Below are positions 8,194-16,546 of a stretch of 64,000 nt of DNA, piece after piece. Source of the DNA: an uncultured Muribaculaceae bacterium (GTDB lineage Bacteria > Bacteroidota > Bacteroidia > Bacteroidales > Muribaculaceae). The stretch is taken from contig CAJURN010000017.1 in assembly GCA_910589055.1 (NCBI GenBank), positions 1-64,000 of the forward strand. Reading direction: 5' to 3'. The first letter of the stretch is position 1, and every line of letters starts with the position of its first letter. The notes under the pieces are model-generated. The model was not told the origin of the DNA and did not search any database. It saw only the letters and a list, made by a program, of their open reading frames with translations. Both the position numbers and the translations under genes were made by a program.

Positions 8194-9408
8194 CTATTCG
8201 TCGCGCAAGGCTTCGACGGGTTTAACTTTTGTCGCTTTCATGGCAGGGAACAGTCCGGCGAGACTTCCGGCGATTATGAGGGCGAGCGTTACCTTTATGG
8301 CGATGTCAAGGTCAACGATAGCACCTTTCATTTCTTCAAACATCGACGTGATTATCTCCAGGGTTATCATGCCCATGACTACACCGATATAGCCGAAAAG
8401 CGTCGTGATGGCTATGCTCTCGGCCACAACCTGGGTGAGGATGGAGCGCGGTTTGGCTCCGATTGCGCGCCGGATGCCTATCTCGTGGGTGCGTTCGCGC
8501 ACCGACACAAACATTATGTTGCTCACCCCCACAATGCCCGAGAGTAGCGTGAATATGCCTATCACCCACATGGCGAGGTCGAGATAGCCAAGGGCGGCCT
8601 TGTTGGTGAGGTAGTTTGTGAACTGGTTGATAATCCAGACAGCACCCCTGTCGTCGGGAGCGAAATTATTATGGTTTTTAGCGATACTCTCACGCGCTTT
8701 TGCCTCGGCGTTCTCGCCGTCCTGTTCGGTTTTCAATCCATCCATGACTACTTCGAGCATGTAGGCGCGGTCGTCGTTGCCGGTTATGGATTTCAGGGTG
8801 GTGTAGGGCGCATAGCTCTGCGAGCGCCAAGGGTGGGAGTAGACTCCGACCACAGTCCATGCCAGACCCATCGAGCGGACGGTCTTGCCCACGGCATCCT
8901 TGTCGTCGCCGAAAAGCAGGCGCGCGTTTTTCTCATGTATTATCATCACGCGGCGGCATGCCTGAATGTCGCGCTCGTTGATGAAACGGCCTGATTTCAG
9001 TGTTAGGTTGTTGCCCTTTAACACCCTTGGATACACAGCTTTGAAGCCGTTGGTGAGGGCATCACGCTCAGTCGATATTTTGGCTGTGTCAACCGAGGCA
9101 AAAGCTGCCACGGAACTTACCTGCCGGGGATTGTCGTGCTTGATTACGGCCATATCGGAGGTTTTGAGTGTGATTCTACGACCTTCCTTGTAGCCCTTGT
9201 GTGGCTTGCTTGTGTAGCCGCCCAATACGGTGAGGACGTTTGTGTCGTCGGCGCTCACATTGCTCTCGAAGTTGTCTCTGACTCCTCGCGAGGCTCCGAG
9301 CAGGATGATGAGCATGAATATACCCCATGCCACGGCTATGCCTGTGAGGGCGGTGCGCAGTTTGTTGTTGCGCATCGTCTGCCCTATTTCTATCAGCAGG
9401 TCAAACAT
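8194..9408 (-). CDS. MacB-like ABC transporter permease (first copy)
   Basis: 404 aa from ATG at 9408, which overlaps the ATPase stop by eight bases; the longer frame to 9468 lies within ATPase coding sequence and is not credible. Membrane helix at about 20-40, periplasmic domain, then three C-terminal helices with ERTHEIGIRRAIGAKPRSI. It is a non-ATPase half of a MacAB-type mechanotransmitter that drives periplasmic export through the adaptor and TolC. Substrate unknown; exporters of this arrangement handle peptides, lipids or antibiotics. Confidence 0.92.
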   Translation of the reverse strand: MFDLLIEIGQTMRNNKLRTALTGIAVAWGIFMLIILLGASRGVRDNFESNVSADDTNVLTVLGGYTSKPHKGYKEGRRITLKTSDMAVIKHDNPRQVSSVAAFASVDTAKISTERDALTNGFKAVYPRVLKGNNLTLKSGRFINERDIQACRRVMIIHEKNARLLFGDDKDAVGKTVRSMGLAWTVVGVYSHPWRSQSYAPYTTLKSITGNDDRAYMLEVVMDGLKTEQDGENAEAKARESIAKNHNNFAPDDRGAVWIINQFTNYLTNKAALGYLDLAMWVIGIFTLLSGIVGVSNIMFVSVRERTHEIGIRRAIGAKPRSILTQVVAESIAITTLFGYIGVVMGMITLEIITSMFEEMKGAIVDLDIAIKVTLALIIAGSLAGLFPAMKATKVKPVEALRDE

Positions 9409-10078
9409 GGCTCGGGGCAGGCTCGATACGTCCGTCGGAGATGCGGATAATGCGGTTGGTGGCCGCACCCACTCCGGGGTCGTGTGTCACAATGATAACT
9501 GTCATGCCGTCGGCATTGAGAGTGCGGAACACTTCCATCACTTCCTTCGACGTCTTGGAGTCGAGGGCGCCCGTGGGCTCGTCGGCAAGAATGATTGACG
9601 GATTCGTCACAAGCGCCCGTGCGATAGCCACACGTTGCTTCTGACCGCCGGACAGCTCTCCCGGCAGATGGTGGGCGCGGTCGGCCAGTCCCATGCGCTC
9701 GAGCTGTTCCATCGCCATGGCGTTGCGCTTGCGGCGCGACACTCCCTGATAGAACAGCGGAAGAGCCACATTCTCAAGGGCGTTCTTGTAGCTGATAAGG
9801 TTGAACGATTGGAAAACGAAGCCTATCATGCGGTTGCGCAGTTCGGCGGCCTTGTTCTCGCCGAGGTTCTTGATGAGTACCCCGTCGAGGAGGTATTCTC
9901 CGCTGTCGTAGTTGTCGAGAATACCGAGGATGTTGAGTAAAGTAGACTTTCCCGAGCCTGACGCGCCCATAATCGACACCAATTCTCCCCGCTCGATCTC
10001 AAGGTTGATGTCCTTGAGCACGTGCAGGGGCACTATGCCGGGGTAGGTCTTGTTTACGTCCTTTAATGTGAAGATCAT
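9401..10078 (-). CDS. ABC transporter ATP-binding protein (MacB/LolD type)
   Basis: 225 aa. Walker A GASGSGKST (about residues 39-47), Q-loop in FVFQSFNLISY, signature LSGGQKQR, Walker B IILADEPTGALDS and switch His in IIVTHDPG are all present, so it should hydrolyse ATP. The short form and the Leu/Ser signature context match the MacB/LolD/FtsE group. It is the first gene of the operon ATPase-permease-permease-adaptor-TolC-DUF2007. No clear TAnnTTTG box was found between it and the terminator at 10190-10229. Confidence 0.95.
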   Translation of the reverse strand: MIFTLKDVNKTYPGIVPLHVLKDINLEIERGELVSIMGASGSGKSTLLNILGILDNYDSGEYLLDGVLIKNLGENKAAELRNRMIGFVFQSFNLISYKNALENVALPLFYQGVSRRKRNAMAMEQLERMGLADRAHHLPGELSGGQKQRVAIARALVTNPSIILADEPTGALDSKTSKEVMEVFRTLNADGMTVIIVTHDPGVGAATNRIIRISDGRIEPAPSHV

Positions 10079-10186
10079 ATACGCAGTTTATAAATTGTAG
10101 ATTATTGGCTTAGTTTGATACGTTGGTTTGTGATATTTGACGCGGTATGTTCAGGAAAAATTACACGTCTATATTAAAATTATGTT

Positions 10187-10229
10187 AAAAAATAAGCGGA
10201 ATCCCCCTCCTTTTAAAAGGGAATTCCGC
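10187..10229 (-). terminator. Rho-independent terminator after the 55-aa gene
   Basis: GCGGAAT (10196-10202) pairs with ATTCCGC (10223-10229), with the palindrome CCTTTTAAAAGG inside. On the minus strand the stem is followed by TTATTTTTT. It ends the transcript of the small gene at 10252-10419. Confidence 0.75.
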
Positions 10230-10251
10230 CTGTCGCAATGAAAGATTTGTG

Positions 10252-10419
10252 TTATTTCTTTATATAGCGTCCGGTGGCGAAAGCGGCTGCGGCCACTACA
10301 CCGAGTCCGGCGATTATGATTTTATAGAGGCGTTCGCGCTTCTCGTGGCGCTGGATGCTGCGTTCAATCTGACCGAGAACGGCAAGTTCACGTTCGTCCT
10401 TGTTCTTTAAAAGAGCCAT
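10252..10419 (-). CDS. 55-aa protein with one predicted membrane helix
   Basis: Reading from ATG at 10419 gives 55 codons and TAA at 10252. The N-terminal 30 residues are highly charged (LLKNKDERELAVLGQIERS, then RHEKRER) and amphipathic. Residues 32-50 (LYKIIIAGLGVVAAAAFATG) form one hydrophobic helix, and the tail is RYIKK. A cytoplasmic helical head with a C-terminal anchor fits. It lies alone between the ABC operon and the SulP gene and is closed by a strong terminator, which supports it being real. No family recognised. Confidence 0.7.
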   Translation of the reverse strand: MALLKNKDERELAVLGQIERSIQRHEKRERLYKIIIAGLGVVAAAAFATGRYIKK

Positions 10420-10592
10420 AGTTATAAGTTTTAAGAGTTCGTATTAGTATTTCACTTATAACACCCCACACCCCGAAAAAGTTCCTGCCGCGCAAGCTGA
10501 TTTGCATAGAAAAGAACTTTTGCAAAATATTCTATTATCTTCACTTTTTTAACTTTTTTCACCTTTTCACCCGATTTCTCACTCATTATTAC

Positions 10593-10600
10593 TATCTTTG
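10593..10600 (+). promoter_or_regulatory. -7 promoter box for the SulP gene
   Basis: TATCTTTG matches TAnnTTTG and lies 74 bases before the ATG at 10675, in the AT-rich divergent region 10420-10674. Confidence 0.6.
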
Positions 10601-10674
10601 CAAAAAATTTCAGGTTTTAACATTTATTGGCCGGAGAGTCCGGCCTGAGGTACAATTTTTTTACAGATAATATT

Positions 10675-12384
10675 ATGGATATATTGTCTTCAATCGACTT
10701 CAGACCAAAGTTGTTCAGCGCATTGCGCCATTACAACATGAACCGTCTGAAGGAGGATGTCACGGCGGGAGTCGTCGTAGGCATTGTGGCCCTGCCGCTT
10801 GCAATCGCGTTTGGTATCGCTTCGGGCGTGAGCCCCACAATCGGTCTTGTCACCGCCATCATCGGTGGATTCATGGTCTCCTTTTTCGGAGGCAACAGCG
10901 TGCAGATCGGCGGCCCCACGGGTGCTTTCATCGTTATTGTATACAACATCATCGCCCAGTTCGGCCTTCACGGACTTGCCATTGCAACGTTCATGGCCGG
11001 TGTGATTCTGATTCTGCTCGGACTTTTCAGGCTCGGCACCATCATCAAGTTTATCCCTTATCCTATCGTGGTTGGATTTACGGCCGGTATCGCCCTGACA
11101 ATCTTCTCCACACAGATTAATGATTTCTTCGGCCTCGGTCTTCGCGACATTCCGGGCCAGTTCATTCCCAAATGGGGCGTGTACTTCCGTAATTTCGGTA
11201 ATATTTCCCTGCCTACCTTGCTGACGGCCCTTGTGGCGCTTGCAATCATCGTGCTCACCCCCAAGGTGTCCAAGAAACTCCCGGGCGCTCTTTTGGCTAT
11301 TATACTTGTGACCTCAGGGTCATATCTGCTTGGAGAATACTGCCCTGAGTGGTATTCTGTCGAGACCATCGGCGACCGCTTCGGCACTATGGCTACCGAT
11401 ATTCCCGCTCCTCACGGCTTCACCCTCAATATGGCGACCATCAACATGCTTCTGCCCTCGGCCTTCACAATCGCCGTGCTCGGAGCTATCGAGTCGCTTC
11501 TTTCGGCCACGGTTGCCGACGGTGTAACCGGCTCCAAGACCAACAGCAACACCGAACTTATCGGTCAGGGTATCGCCAACGTGACCGTGCCGTTCTTCGG
11601 CGGCATACCTGTCACCGGTGCCATCGCCCGCACAATGACGAATATCACCAACGGCGGACGCACCCCCGTTGCCGGTATCGTGCATGCGCTCGTGCTGCTG
11701 CTCATATTCCTTTTCCTGATGCCGCTTATCAATTATGTGCCGCTGGCATGTCTTGCCGCCGTGCTGATGGTAGTATCTTATAATATGAGTGGGTGGCGCA
11801 CGATTGTGGGAATTTTCCATGCTCCCAAGAGCGATATTTCGGTGCTCGTCGTAACATTCCTTCTCACCGTGATTTTCGACCTCACGATTGCTATTGAAAT
11901 CGGCCTTCTGCTCGCAGTGGTGCTGTTTATGCAGCGTGTGATGCAGAACACCGAAATCAAGGTCTACTCCGAACAGCTCGACGTGGCCGAGGGTACCGAC
12001 CTGAGCCAGCATGAGGTGCTCAACGTAGCCAAGGGTGTGAGCGTGTATGAGATTGACGGCCCGTTCTTCTTCGGTATCGCTACCAAGTTCGACGAAATGA
12101 TGCGTAGCACACTCACCGAAAAACCGCTCGTGCGTATTATCCGCATGCGAAAAGTCTCGTTTATCGACGCAACCGGCCTGCACAACCTTGAAATCCTTAT
12201 CAAGTCGTCGCAGAACGAGGGCATCCACGTTGTGCTTTCGGGTGTGAAACCCAAAGTGCGTCAGGTGCTTGAACATGCCGGAATCGACACGCTCATCGGC
12301 GCCGACCATATTTGCGACCATATCAACAAGGCCGTTGTAATGGCTAATCTCATAGCCGCCGACATCAAGGGTCGTCGCCGCTGA
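10675..12384 (+). CDS. SulP-family anion transporter with C-terminal STAS domain
   Basis: 569 aa from ATG at 10675; an in-frame TTG at 10627 is less likely. The N-terminal part carries ten or more membrane helices with the SulP signature (DVTAGVVVGIVALPLAIAFG, then GGNSVQIGGPTGAF). Residues about 440-560 form a STAS domain containing SFIDATGLHNLEIL. The family moves sulfate, bicarbonate or related anions, often with sodium or proton. The substrate cannot be chosen from sequence alone; bicarbonate or sulfate are both plausible. It stands alone with its own promoter. Confidence 0.93.
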   Translation: MDILSSIDFRPKLFSALRHYNMNRLKEDVTAGVVVGIVALPLAIAFGIASGVSPTIGLVTAIIGGFMVSFFGGNSVQIGGPTGAFIVIVYNIIAQFGLHGLAIATFMAGVILILLGLFRLGTIIKFIPYPIVVGFTAGIALTIFSTQINDFFGLGLRDIPGQFIPKWGVYFRNFGNISLPTLLTALVALAIIVLTPKVSKKLPGALLAIILVTSGSYLLGEYCPEWYSVETIGDRFGTMATDIPAPHGFTLNMATINMLLPSAFTIAVLGAIESLLSATVADGVTGSKTNSNTELIGQGIANVTVPFFGGIPVTGAIARTMTNITNGGRTPVAGIVHALVLLLIFLFLMPLINYVPLACLAAVLMVVSYNMSGWRTIVGIFHAPKSDISVLVVTFLLTVIFDLTIAIEIGLLLAVVLFMQRVMQNTEIKVYSEQLDVAEGTDLSQHEVLNVAKGVSVYEIDGPFFFGIATKFDEMMRSTLTEKPLVRIIRMRKVSFIDATGLHNLEILIKSSQNEGIHVVLSGVKPKVRQVLEHAGIDTLIGADHICDHINKAVVMANLIAADIKGRRR

Positions 12385-12473
12385 AAAGGTAGTGGATGCT
12401 TACAAAGTGTTAAAAAAACTCGCTCGCATGAAAAAAAGAGTCAATAAATGCTTTGTGTTCCAAAAAAATGCTC

Positions 12474-12481
12474 TACCTTTG
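12474..12481 (+). promoter_or_regulatory. -7 promoter box for the small acidic lipoprotein
   Basis: TACCTTTG, a match to TAnnTTTG, 52 bases before the ATG at 12533. Confidence 0.6.
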
Positions 12482-12532
12482 TACCGTTTTTGAAGCAAAC
12501 AATATTGTTTTATTACTTTAATCAAAAAGAAA

Positions 12533-12745
12533 ATGAAAAAGTTAGTTTTATTACTCGCTGTTGTTTTCAGCGCATCACTCTTCTCTTGCACTCCCAAGGC
12601 TGAAAACGCTGAAGCTACTGAAGTAGAAGCAACTGAAGCAGAAGCTCCCGTAGAAGAAGCTGTTGTTGCTGAAGCTGATTCTGTTCTCAACGACTCTACA
12701 GTTGTTGTTGAAGAAGTTGCTGTTGCTGAAGAAGCTGCCAACTAA
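12533..12745 (+). CDS. small acidic lipoprotein
   Basis: 70 aa. Signal peptide with lipobox LFSC at residues 16-19, so the mature protein starts at Cys19. The rest is almost entirely Ala, Glu and Val in repeated short blocks (EATEVEATEAEAPVEEA), giving a strongly negative, probably disordered chain anchored in an envelope membrane. The promoter and a strong terminator (12767-12811) make it a monocistronic gene that may be well expressed. No family recognised; a spacer or charge-brush role in the envelope is only a guess. Confidence 0.82.
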   Translation: MKKLVLLLAVVFSASLFSCTPKAENAEATEVEATEAEAPVEEAVVAEADSVLNDSTVVVEEVAVAEEAAN

Positions 12746-12766
12746 TTAGCAGACACACAAAAAAAC

Positions 12767-12811
12767 AAGAAGAGGTCGTTCACCCGGTGAATGGCTTCTT
12801 TTCGTTTTTTT
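12767..12811 (+). terminator. terminator after the small lipoprotein
   Basis: AAGAAG(A) pairs with (T)CTTCTT around an inner GTTCACCCGGTGAAT stem, followed by TTTCGTTTTTTT. Confidence 0.75.
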
Positions 12812-12875
12812 ATGGGGGGGTGAGATAAGATTTGGGTACGGAATATCCTATTAACTAAGTGAATCAAATTAATGC

Positions 12876-12979
12876 GCGTTCGGAGAACGCCGATTTAGCA
12901 ATAACCACGTACACCGGAGCCCTGTGGCGGAGGTGTGCGTGGTAAGGATACTCTCAACTCATGGCGTCCGGAGGACGCC
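12876..12979 (+). repeat. composite REP element A-B-A, left of the RAYT gene
   Basis: Three hairpins in a row: A GCGTTCggaGAACGC (12876-12890), B CCACGTACACC...GGTGTGCGTGG (12905-12942), and A' GGCGTCCggaGGACGCC (12963-12979). The first A plus B block recurs inverted at 13623-13690 on the other side of the transposase gene, with spacer bases conserved as well (GATTTAGCA.TAACCACG). The same A-B-A order is found again at 17603-17706. Confidence 0.85.
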
Positions 12980-13466
12980 GATTTGTTTCCGTTGTCTTGA
13001 TTATGAAATAACTATTCCTCTTCGTCTCCGAGTATGGGGTATGTGTTGGGATACCCGCTTCGACAAGTAAATTATGATATTCGTCTGAAAAATTTATTTA
13101 CGCGTGATGCCGCTTCTGATTCATGATATATTGTCGGCGAGTTTCCCTCAGGGAGGCATCTACTGTAAACGCTCCATATTTCTCAGCCCACCCCTGCCAC
13201 TGAGGGAAGTGTGGGTTAACGCGCATGAATTTACTACTTTCTGTTTTTAGGAGTTTGACAAATTCCGACACAGCAAACTTCGCCGGAATATCGCACAGAA
13301 TATGAACATGGTCGGGCATGCCGCCAATCCGCGGCTTCTTAATTCCCCGGCTCATTGCAAAATCATATATGAATTTATACAATTCTTTTTCGTGATTCGG
13401 TACAATTACCTGAAATCGACGGTAAGTTCTGAATATCAAATGATATGTAAGTGCGGTGTGGCTCAT
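12954..13466 (-). pseudogene. IS200-like RAYT (Y1 transposase) with an in-frame stop near its C-terminus
   Basis: From ATG at 13466, 122 codons are read to TAA at 13098. The HUH metal motif is in MPDHVHIL (about residues 50-57) and the catalytic Tyr is probably that of RRQYIMNQ. Beyond the TAA the same frame continues with INFSDEYHNLLVEAGIP, the usual C-terminal tail of this family, up to TGA at 12954. The stop therefore looks like a nonsense change (for example AAA to TAA) just after the catalytic helix. RAYT proteins cut single-stranded REP hairpins; REP elements lie on both sides here. The 122-aa product might still be partly functional. Confidence 0.82.
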
Positions 13467-13622
13467 GTGGCTAAGATAGGTAATAATTTCGACACCAACA
13501 AAATTCGCACTTATTTCTTTCTAAATCATAGCAAATGAAAAACGATTGGAGACAAATCGGGATCTTTCTTCGAAAGCGGCTTTGCCGATAACCTACGGAT
13601 GCCATTTAGATGGATTGAAATG

Positions 13623-13690
13623 CCACGCACACCTCCGCCAGAGGGCTCCGGTGTACGTGGTTACTGCTAAATCTGCGTCCCAAGGGACGC
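13623..13690 (-). repeat. REP element B-A, right of the RAYT gene (inverted copy)
   Basis: B hairpin CCACGCACACC...GGTGTACGTGG (13623-13660) and A hairpin GCGTCCCAAGGGACGC (13675-13690). Its reverse complement matches 12876-12942 almost base for base, so the transposase gene lies between inverted REP copies. Confidence 0.85.
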
Positions 13691-13798
13691 GCATGGGCTG
13701 CTAAATTTTAGGATAACACGAACTGAGGTTGTTCTTGCCGAAAGAGCCGTTATCTTCACTTTTCACCTTTAGCTTTTCACAGCGCATCAAGCGCTTAA

Positions 13799-14254
13799 TT
13801 ACTTCTTCTGAAACAGGCGGGCGAGGTTGCGCTTGTCTTCGCGCTCGCGGATTGACTGGCGTTTGTCGTACTCCTTCTTGCCTCGGGCTATGCCGATAAC
13901 AAGTTTGGCAAGGCCGCGGTCGTTGATAAACAAGCGCAATGGCACGATAGTGAAACCGGCTTCCTTGCCGTTTTTCTGAAGGCGTGCAATCTCCTTGCGG
14001 TTGAGCAGGAGCTTGCGGTCGCGACGGGCCTCGTGATTGTTGTAAGTGCCGTAGAAATATTCGGCAATGTTCATATTCTTTACCCATACCTCGCCGTTGT
14101 TGACAAAGCAGAAGGTATCCACCAGGCTTGCGTGGCCTTGGCGTATGGATTTGATTTCCGTGCCGGTGAGCACGATTCCCGCGGTGAATGTCTCCACAAT
14201 TTCATAGTCGAATGTGGCGCGGCGGTTTTTTATGTTGATTTCCTTGAGTTTCAT
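13799..14254 (-). CDS. smpB: SsrA-binding protein SmpB
   Basis: 151 aa, the standard size. It binds tmRNA and brings it to stalled ribosomes for trans-translation. Recognisable blocks: KNRRATFDYEIVETFTAGIVLTGTEIKS at the N-terminus (split by family pattern AGI.L.GTEIKS), LKE/AEY..GT.NNHE in the middle, and the basic tail KKEYDKRQSIREREDKRNLAR. The ATG at 14254 overlaps the stop of the Yip1-like gene (TGATG), so the two genes are translationally coupled. ssrA itself is not in the window. Confidence 0.96.
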   Translation of the reverse strand: MKLKEINIKNRRATFDYEIVETFTAGIVLTGTEIKSIRQGHASLVDTFCFVNNGEVWVKNMNIAEYFYGTYNNHEARRDRKLLLNRKEIARLQKNGKEAGFTIVPLRLFINDRGLAKLVIGIARGKKEYDKRQSIREREDKRNLARLFQKK

Positions 14255-14805
14255 CAGAATATAATTATGTCAAGCAGGTAGTAGATTGCCAGTGGCACCA
14301 CTACCACTGCCACGGACGCTATGCCTGTGAAGCGAAGCTCGTCGTTGGGGCGCACACCGATATAGGCGCTTGCCTTGTAGAGAACCAGCACGACATAGAG
14401 CGGCAGGAATTTGAGAAAAGTAAGATTTGCCTGAAGACAGTTGCCCACAATCTGTATCAGCACCATCAGGCCCAGGGGGAACACGGCCAGCGATTCCACC
14501 TTGCGGCGGTTGGGGGAGCCTCCGTCAACCACCTTGGCGAGATATATCTCGAAAATGAGTCTTGCAATGAATACCGAAACGAAATACGCTCCGAAGTCGA
14601 GCACGGCACGGATGAGCACCTGATCGAGCTTCAGCCCTTTCTGGTAGAAGAACGCACAGAACTCGGTCAGAGCCGCCACGCCGATGAGCGGGTAGAGGCC
14701 GCGGCGCATCATTTCCTCGGGATCGGGACTCTTCGACGATATGTCTTCCCAACCTCGGGCCGGGGAAAGCAGCAGTTGCAGGAGGTATTTCAGGTATTCT
14801 AACAT
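14254..14805 (-). CDS. Yip1-like integral membrane protein
   Basis: 183 aa with five hydrophobic segments (about 38-55, 66-88, 103-125, 130-147, 160-182). The N-terminal cytosolic stretch LLSPARGWEDI is typical of the bacterial YIP1/DUF1282-like group. Function unknown; members are often encoded beside translation or envelope genes. It is the first gene of the smpB operon, with a TAACTTTG box on the minus strand at 14835-14828. Confidence 0.7.
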   Translation of the reverse strand: MLEYLKYLLQLLLSPARGWEDISSKSPDPEEMMRRGLYPLIGVAALTEFCAFFYQKGLKLDQVLIRAVLDFGAYFVSVFIARLIFEIYLAKVVDGGSPNRRKVESLAVFPLGLMVLIQIVGNCLQANLTFLKFLPLYVVLVLYKASAYIGVRPNDELRFTGIASVAVVVVPLAIYYLLDIIIF

Positions 14806-14827
14806 CTCTTTTTCGGTATTGGTCCGA

Positions 14828-14835
14828 CAAAGTTA
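14828..14835 (-). promoter_or_regulatory. -7 promoter box for the Yip1-like/smpB operon
   Basis: TAACTTTG on the minus strand, 22 bases before the start codon at 14805. Confidence 0.55.
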
Positions 14836-14868
14836 CGAAATTTGGGCGCTTAATTCAATTCTAAGTGT

Positions 14869-14876
14869 TATTTTTG
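14869..14876 (+). promoter_or_regulatory. -7 promoter box for the DUF5606 gene
   Basis: TATTTTTG, 35 bases before ATG 14912 and divergent from the Yip1-like promoter. Confidence 0.55.
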
Positions 14877-14911
14877 TAGCCGATAATTCAATAACACTTA
14901 TTTAAGCAGAA

Positions 14912-15346
14912 ATGATAAAAGGAATCTTATCCATCGCCGGAAAGCCCGGACTATACCGCCTTGTGAGCCGCGGAAAAAATTCGCTGATTGTTGAATCGCT
15001 CCAGACAGGCAAGCGCATGCCCGCCTACACCCACGAAAAGGTGATTTCGCTGGCCGATATTTCTATCTATACCAACGACGAGGACATTCCTCTGGCCGAC
15101 GTGCTCGAGCTCGTGAGCAAGCACACCGAGGGCAAGCCCGTGGATGTAAAGGGATTTCCCTCCGATGCCGCCATTCGTGAGTATTTCGGTGAAATCCTTC
15201 CCGAGTTCGACCACGAGCGCGTATACACCACCGATATCAAGAAACTCTTCTCCTGGTACAACCTTCTTCTTGCCGCAGGCGTGACCGAGTTCAAGGAACC
15301 CGCCGCTGAAGAAGCCCCTGCCGCTGAAGAAGAAACAAAAGAATAA
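14912..15346 (+). CDS. DUF5606 family protein
   Basis: 144 aa. The N-terminal block MIKGILSIAGKPGLYRLVSR, with a following TGKRMPAYTHEKVISLADISIY, is characteristic of DUF5606, found across Bacteroidetes. The first 60 residues look like an SH3-like beta-barrel; the middle is helical; the C-terminus is a disordered Ala/Glu tail (PAAEEAPAAEEETKE). No signal peptide, so cytosolic. No function is known to me. It has its own promoter and terminator. Confidence 0.85.
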   Translation: MIKGILSIAGKPGLYRLVSRGKNSLIVESLQTGKRMPAYTHEKVISLADISIYTNDEDIPLADVLELVSKHTEGKPVDVKGFPSDAAIREYFGEILPEFDHERVYTTDIKKLFSWYNLLLAAGVTEFKEPAAEEAPAAEEETKE

Positions 15347-15370
15347 TCCCGCACTCCGGGACATTCATTA

Positions 15371-15408
15371 CCCCAAAAGCCTTTTCCCTCGCGGAAAAGG
15401 CTTTTTTT
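15371..15408 (+). terminator. terminator after the DUF5606 gene (copy 1 of a repeated terminator)
   Basis: AAAAGCCTTTTCC ctc GCGGAAAAGGCTTTTTTT. Nearly the same sequence reappears at 16547-16596 after the YhcG-type gene. Confidence 0.85.
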
Positions 15409-15477
15409 GTATCCTGTTGTAGTGTGTTAAATCTGAAATGTGTATTATGTAATGTTGTGAATGTCTTTTATTTACTC

Positions 15478-15485
15478 TATATTTG
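15478..15485 (+). promoter_or_regulatory. -7 promoter box for the YhcG-type gene
   Basis: TATATTTG lies only 16 bases before the ATG at 15502, so the mRNA leader would be about 10 bases. This argues against the longer frame that starts at 15424. Confidence 0.5.
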
Positions 15486-15501
15486 CAGCAAATATGACAA
15501 A

Positions 15502-16530
15502 ATGGAAGTCTTAAATCTAAATAACAAAGGCGATGTGTCCCTCCTATCGGACATCAGGCTACTTATCTCGGATTCGAGGCAGAAAGCGGCTGCAGTGTTG
15601 AATGTAGGGATAACAACAATGTATTGGCGTATCGGAGAAAGAATTAATCGGGAGATTCTTGGTAACCAAAGGGCTGATTATGGAAAAAGAATTGTATATA
15701 CGCTGTCGGAGCAGTTGCGCAATGAATATGGCGGTCAAGAGTTCTCCGCGAGAAATCTGCATAGAATGATGCAGCTTGCAACACTTTTTCCTGATATGAA
15801 GATTGTGTCGACATTGTCGACACAATTATCGTGGTCGCATTTTATCGAGGTTCTTCCTCTCAAACATTCTTTGCAAAGAGAGTTCTATTTAACAATGGCG
15901 TCAGAGGAAAGATGGAGCGTAAGGACTCTTCGCTCGAAGATTGACGGTTTGCTTTATGAACGCACTGCTATAAGTGACAAGCCTGAAGATTTGATACGCC
16001 TTGAACTTATGAATCTGAGGGAAGAGCGGAAACTCAGCCCTGATATGGTTTTCAAGAGTCCTTATTTTCTTGAGTTTACCGGATTGAGAGGTAATTATAC
16101 AGAGGAATCTCTTGAAGAGACTCTAATTTCACATATAGAACAATTTCTTCTTGAACTTGGTGATGGGTTTACATTTGTAGCAAGGCAGAAGAGAATGATA
16201 ATTGATGGGGAGGATTTTCATCTTGATTTGCTGTTTTTTCATAGGAAGTTGCGCCGATTGATTGCATTGGATTTAAAGTTAGGGCGTTTCAAAGCTCAAT
16301 ACAAAGGTCAGATGGAATTATATCTGCGATGGCTCGAGCGTTATGAAATGCAACCGGGTGAGGAAACTCCACTTGGACTCATCCTTTGTACGGAAGGTAG
16401 CAGAGAACAGATAGAATTATTGCAACTCGATAAAACCGGAATTAAGGTAGCTCAATATATGACTGAATTGCCTTCAAAGGAAGTTTTGATGCTTCAACTG
16501 AAAAAGACAATTGAAGCTAACCGGGATTGA
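15502..16530 (+). CDS. PDDEXK nuclease-domain protein of the YhcG/DUF1016 family
   Basis: 342 aa from ATG 15502. The N-terminal DUF1016 domain (about 15-165) contains WRIGERINREI and FSARNLHRM. The C-terminal domain carries a PD-(D/E)xK core: HLDLLFFHRKLRRLIALDLK, with acidic residues and DLK, then YKGQMELYLRW. Members occur with restriction-modification and mobile DNA; the role of solo copies is not settled. Base composition is clearly AT-richer than the flanking genes, and it sits between two near-copies of one terminator, both of which suggest gain by transfer. No methylase or other restriction gene is adjacent. Confidence 0.88.
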   Translation: MEVLNLNNKGDVSLLSDIRLLISDSRQKAAAVLNVGITTMYWRIGERINREILGNQRADYGKRIVYTLSEQLRNEYGGQEFSARNLHRMMQLATLFPDMKIVSTLSTQLSWSHFIEVLPLKHSLQREFYLTMASEERWSVRTLRSKIDGLLYERTAISDKPEDLIRLELMNLREERKLSPDMVFKSPYFLEFTGLRGNYTEESLEETLISHIEQFLLELGDGFTFVARQKRMIIDGEDFHLDLLFFHRKLRRLIALDLKLGRFKAQYKGQMELYLRWLERYEMQPGEETPLGLILCTEGSREQIELLQLDKTGIKVAQYMTELPSKEVLMLQLKKTIEANRD

Positions 16531-16546
16531 TAGTGAGAAATACACT

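Noticed and set aside
9409..9468. Upstream extension of the first permease
   Set aside because: Lies in ATPase coding sequence; ATG 9408 gives the typical permease start.
11320..12321. 333-codon minus-strand frame opposite the SulP gene
   Set aside because: His/Glu-rich translation typical of the antisense of membrane-protein codons.
12876..13690. Complete insertion sequence with terminal inverted repeats and target duplication
   Set aside because: IS200-like elements do not make such ends, and the flanking hairpins match REP elements that also occur alone at 17603.
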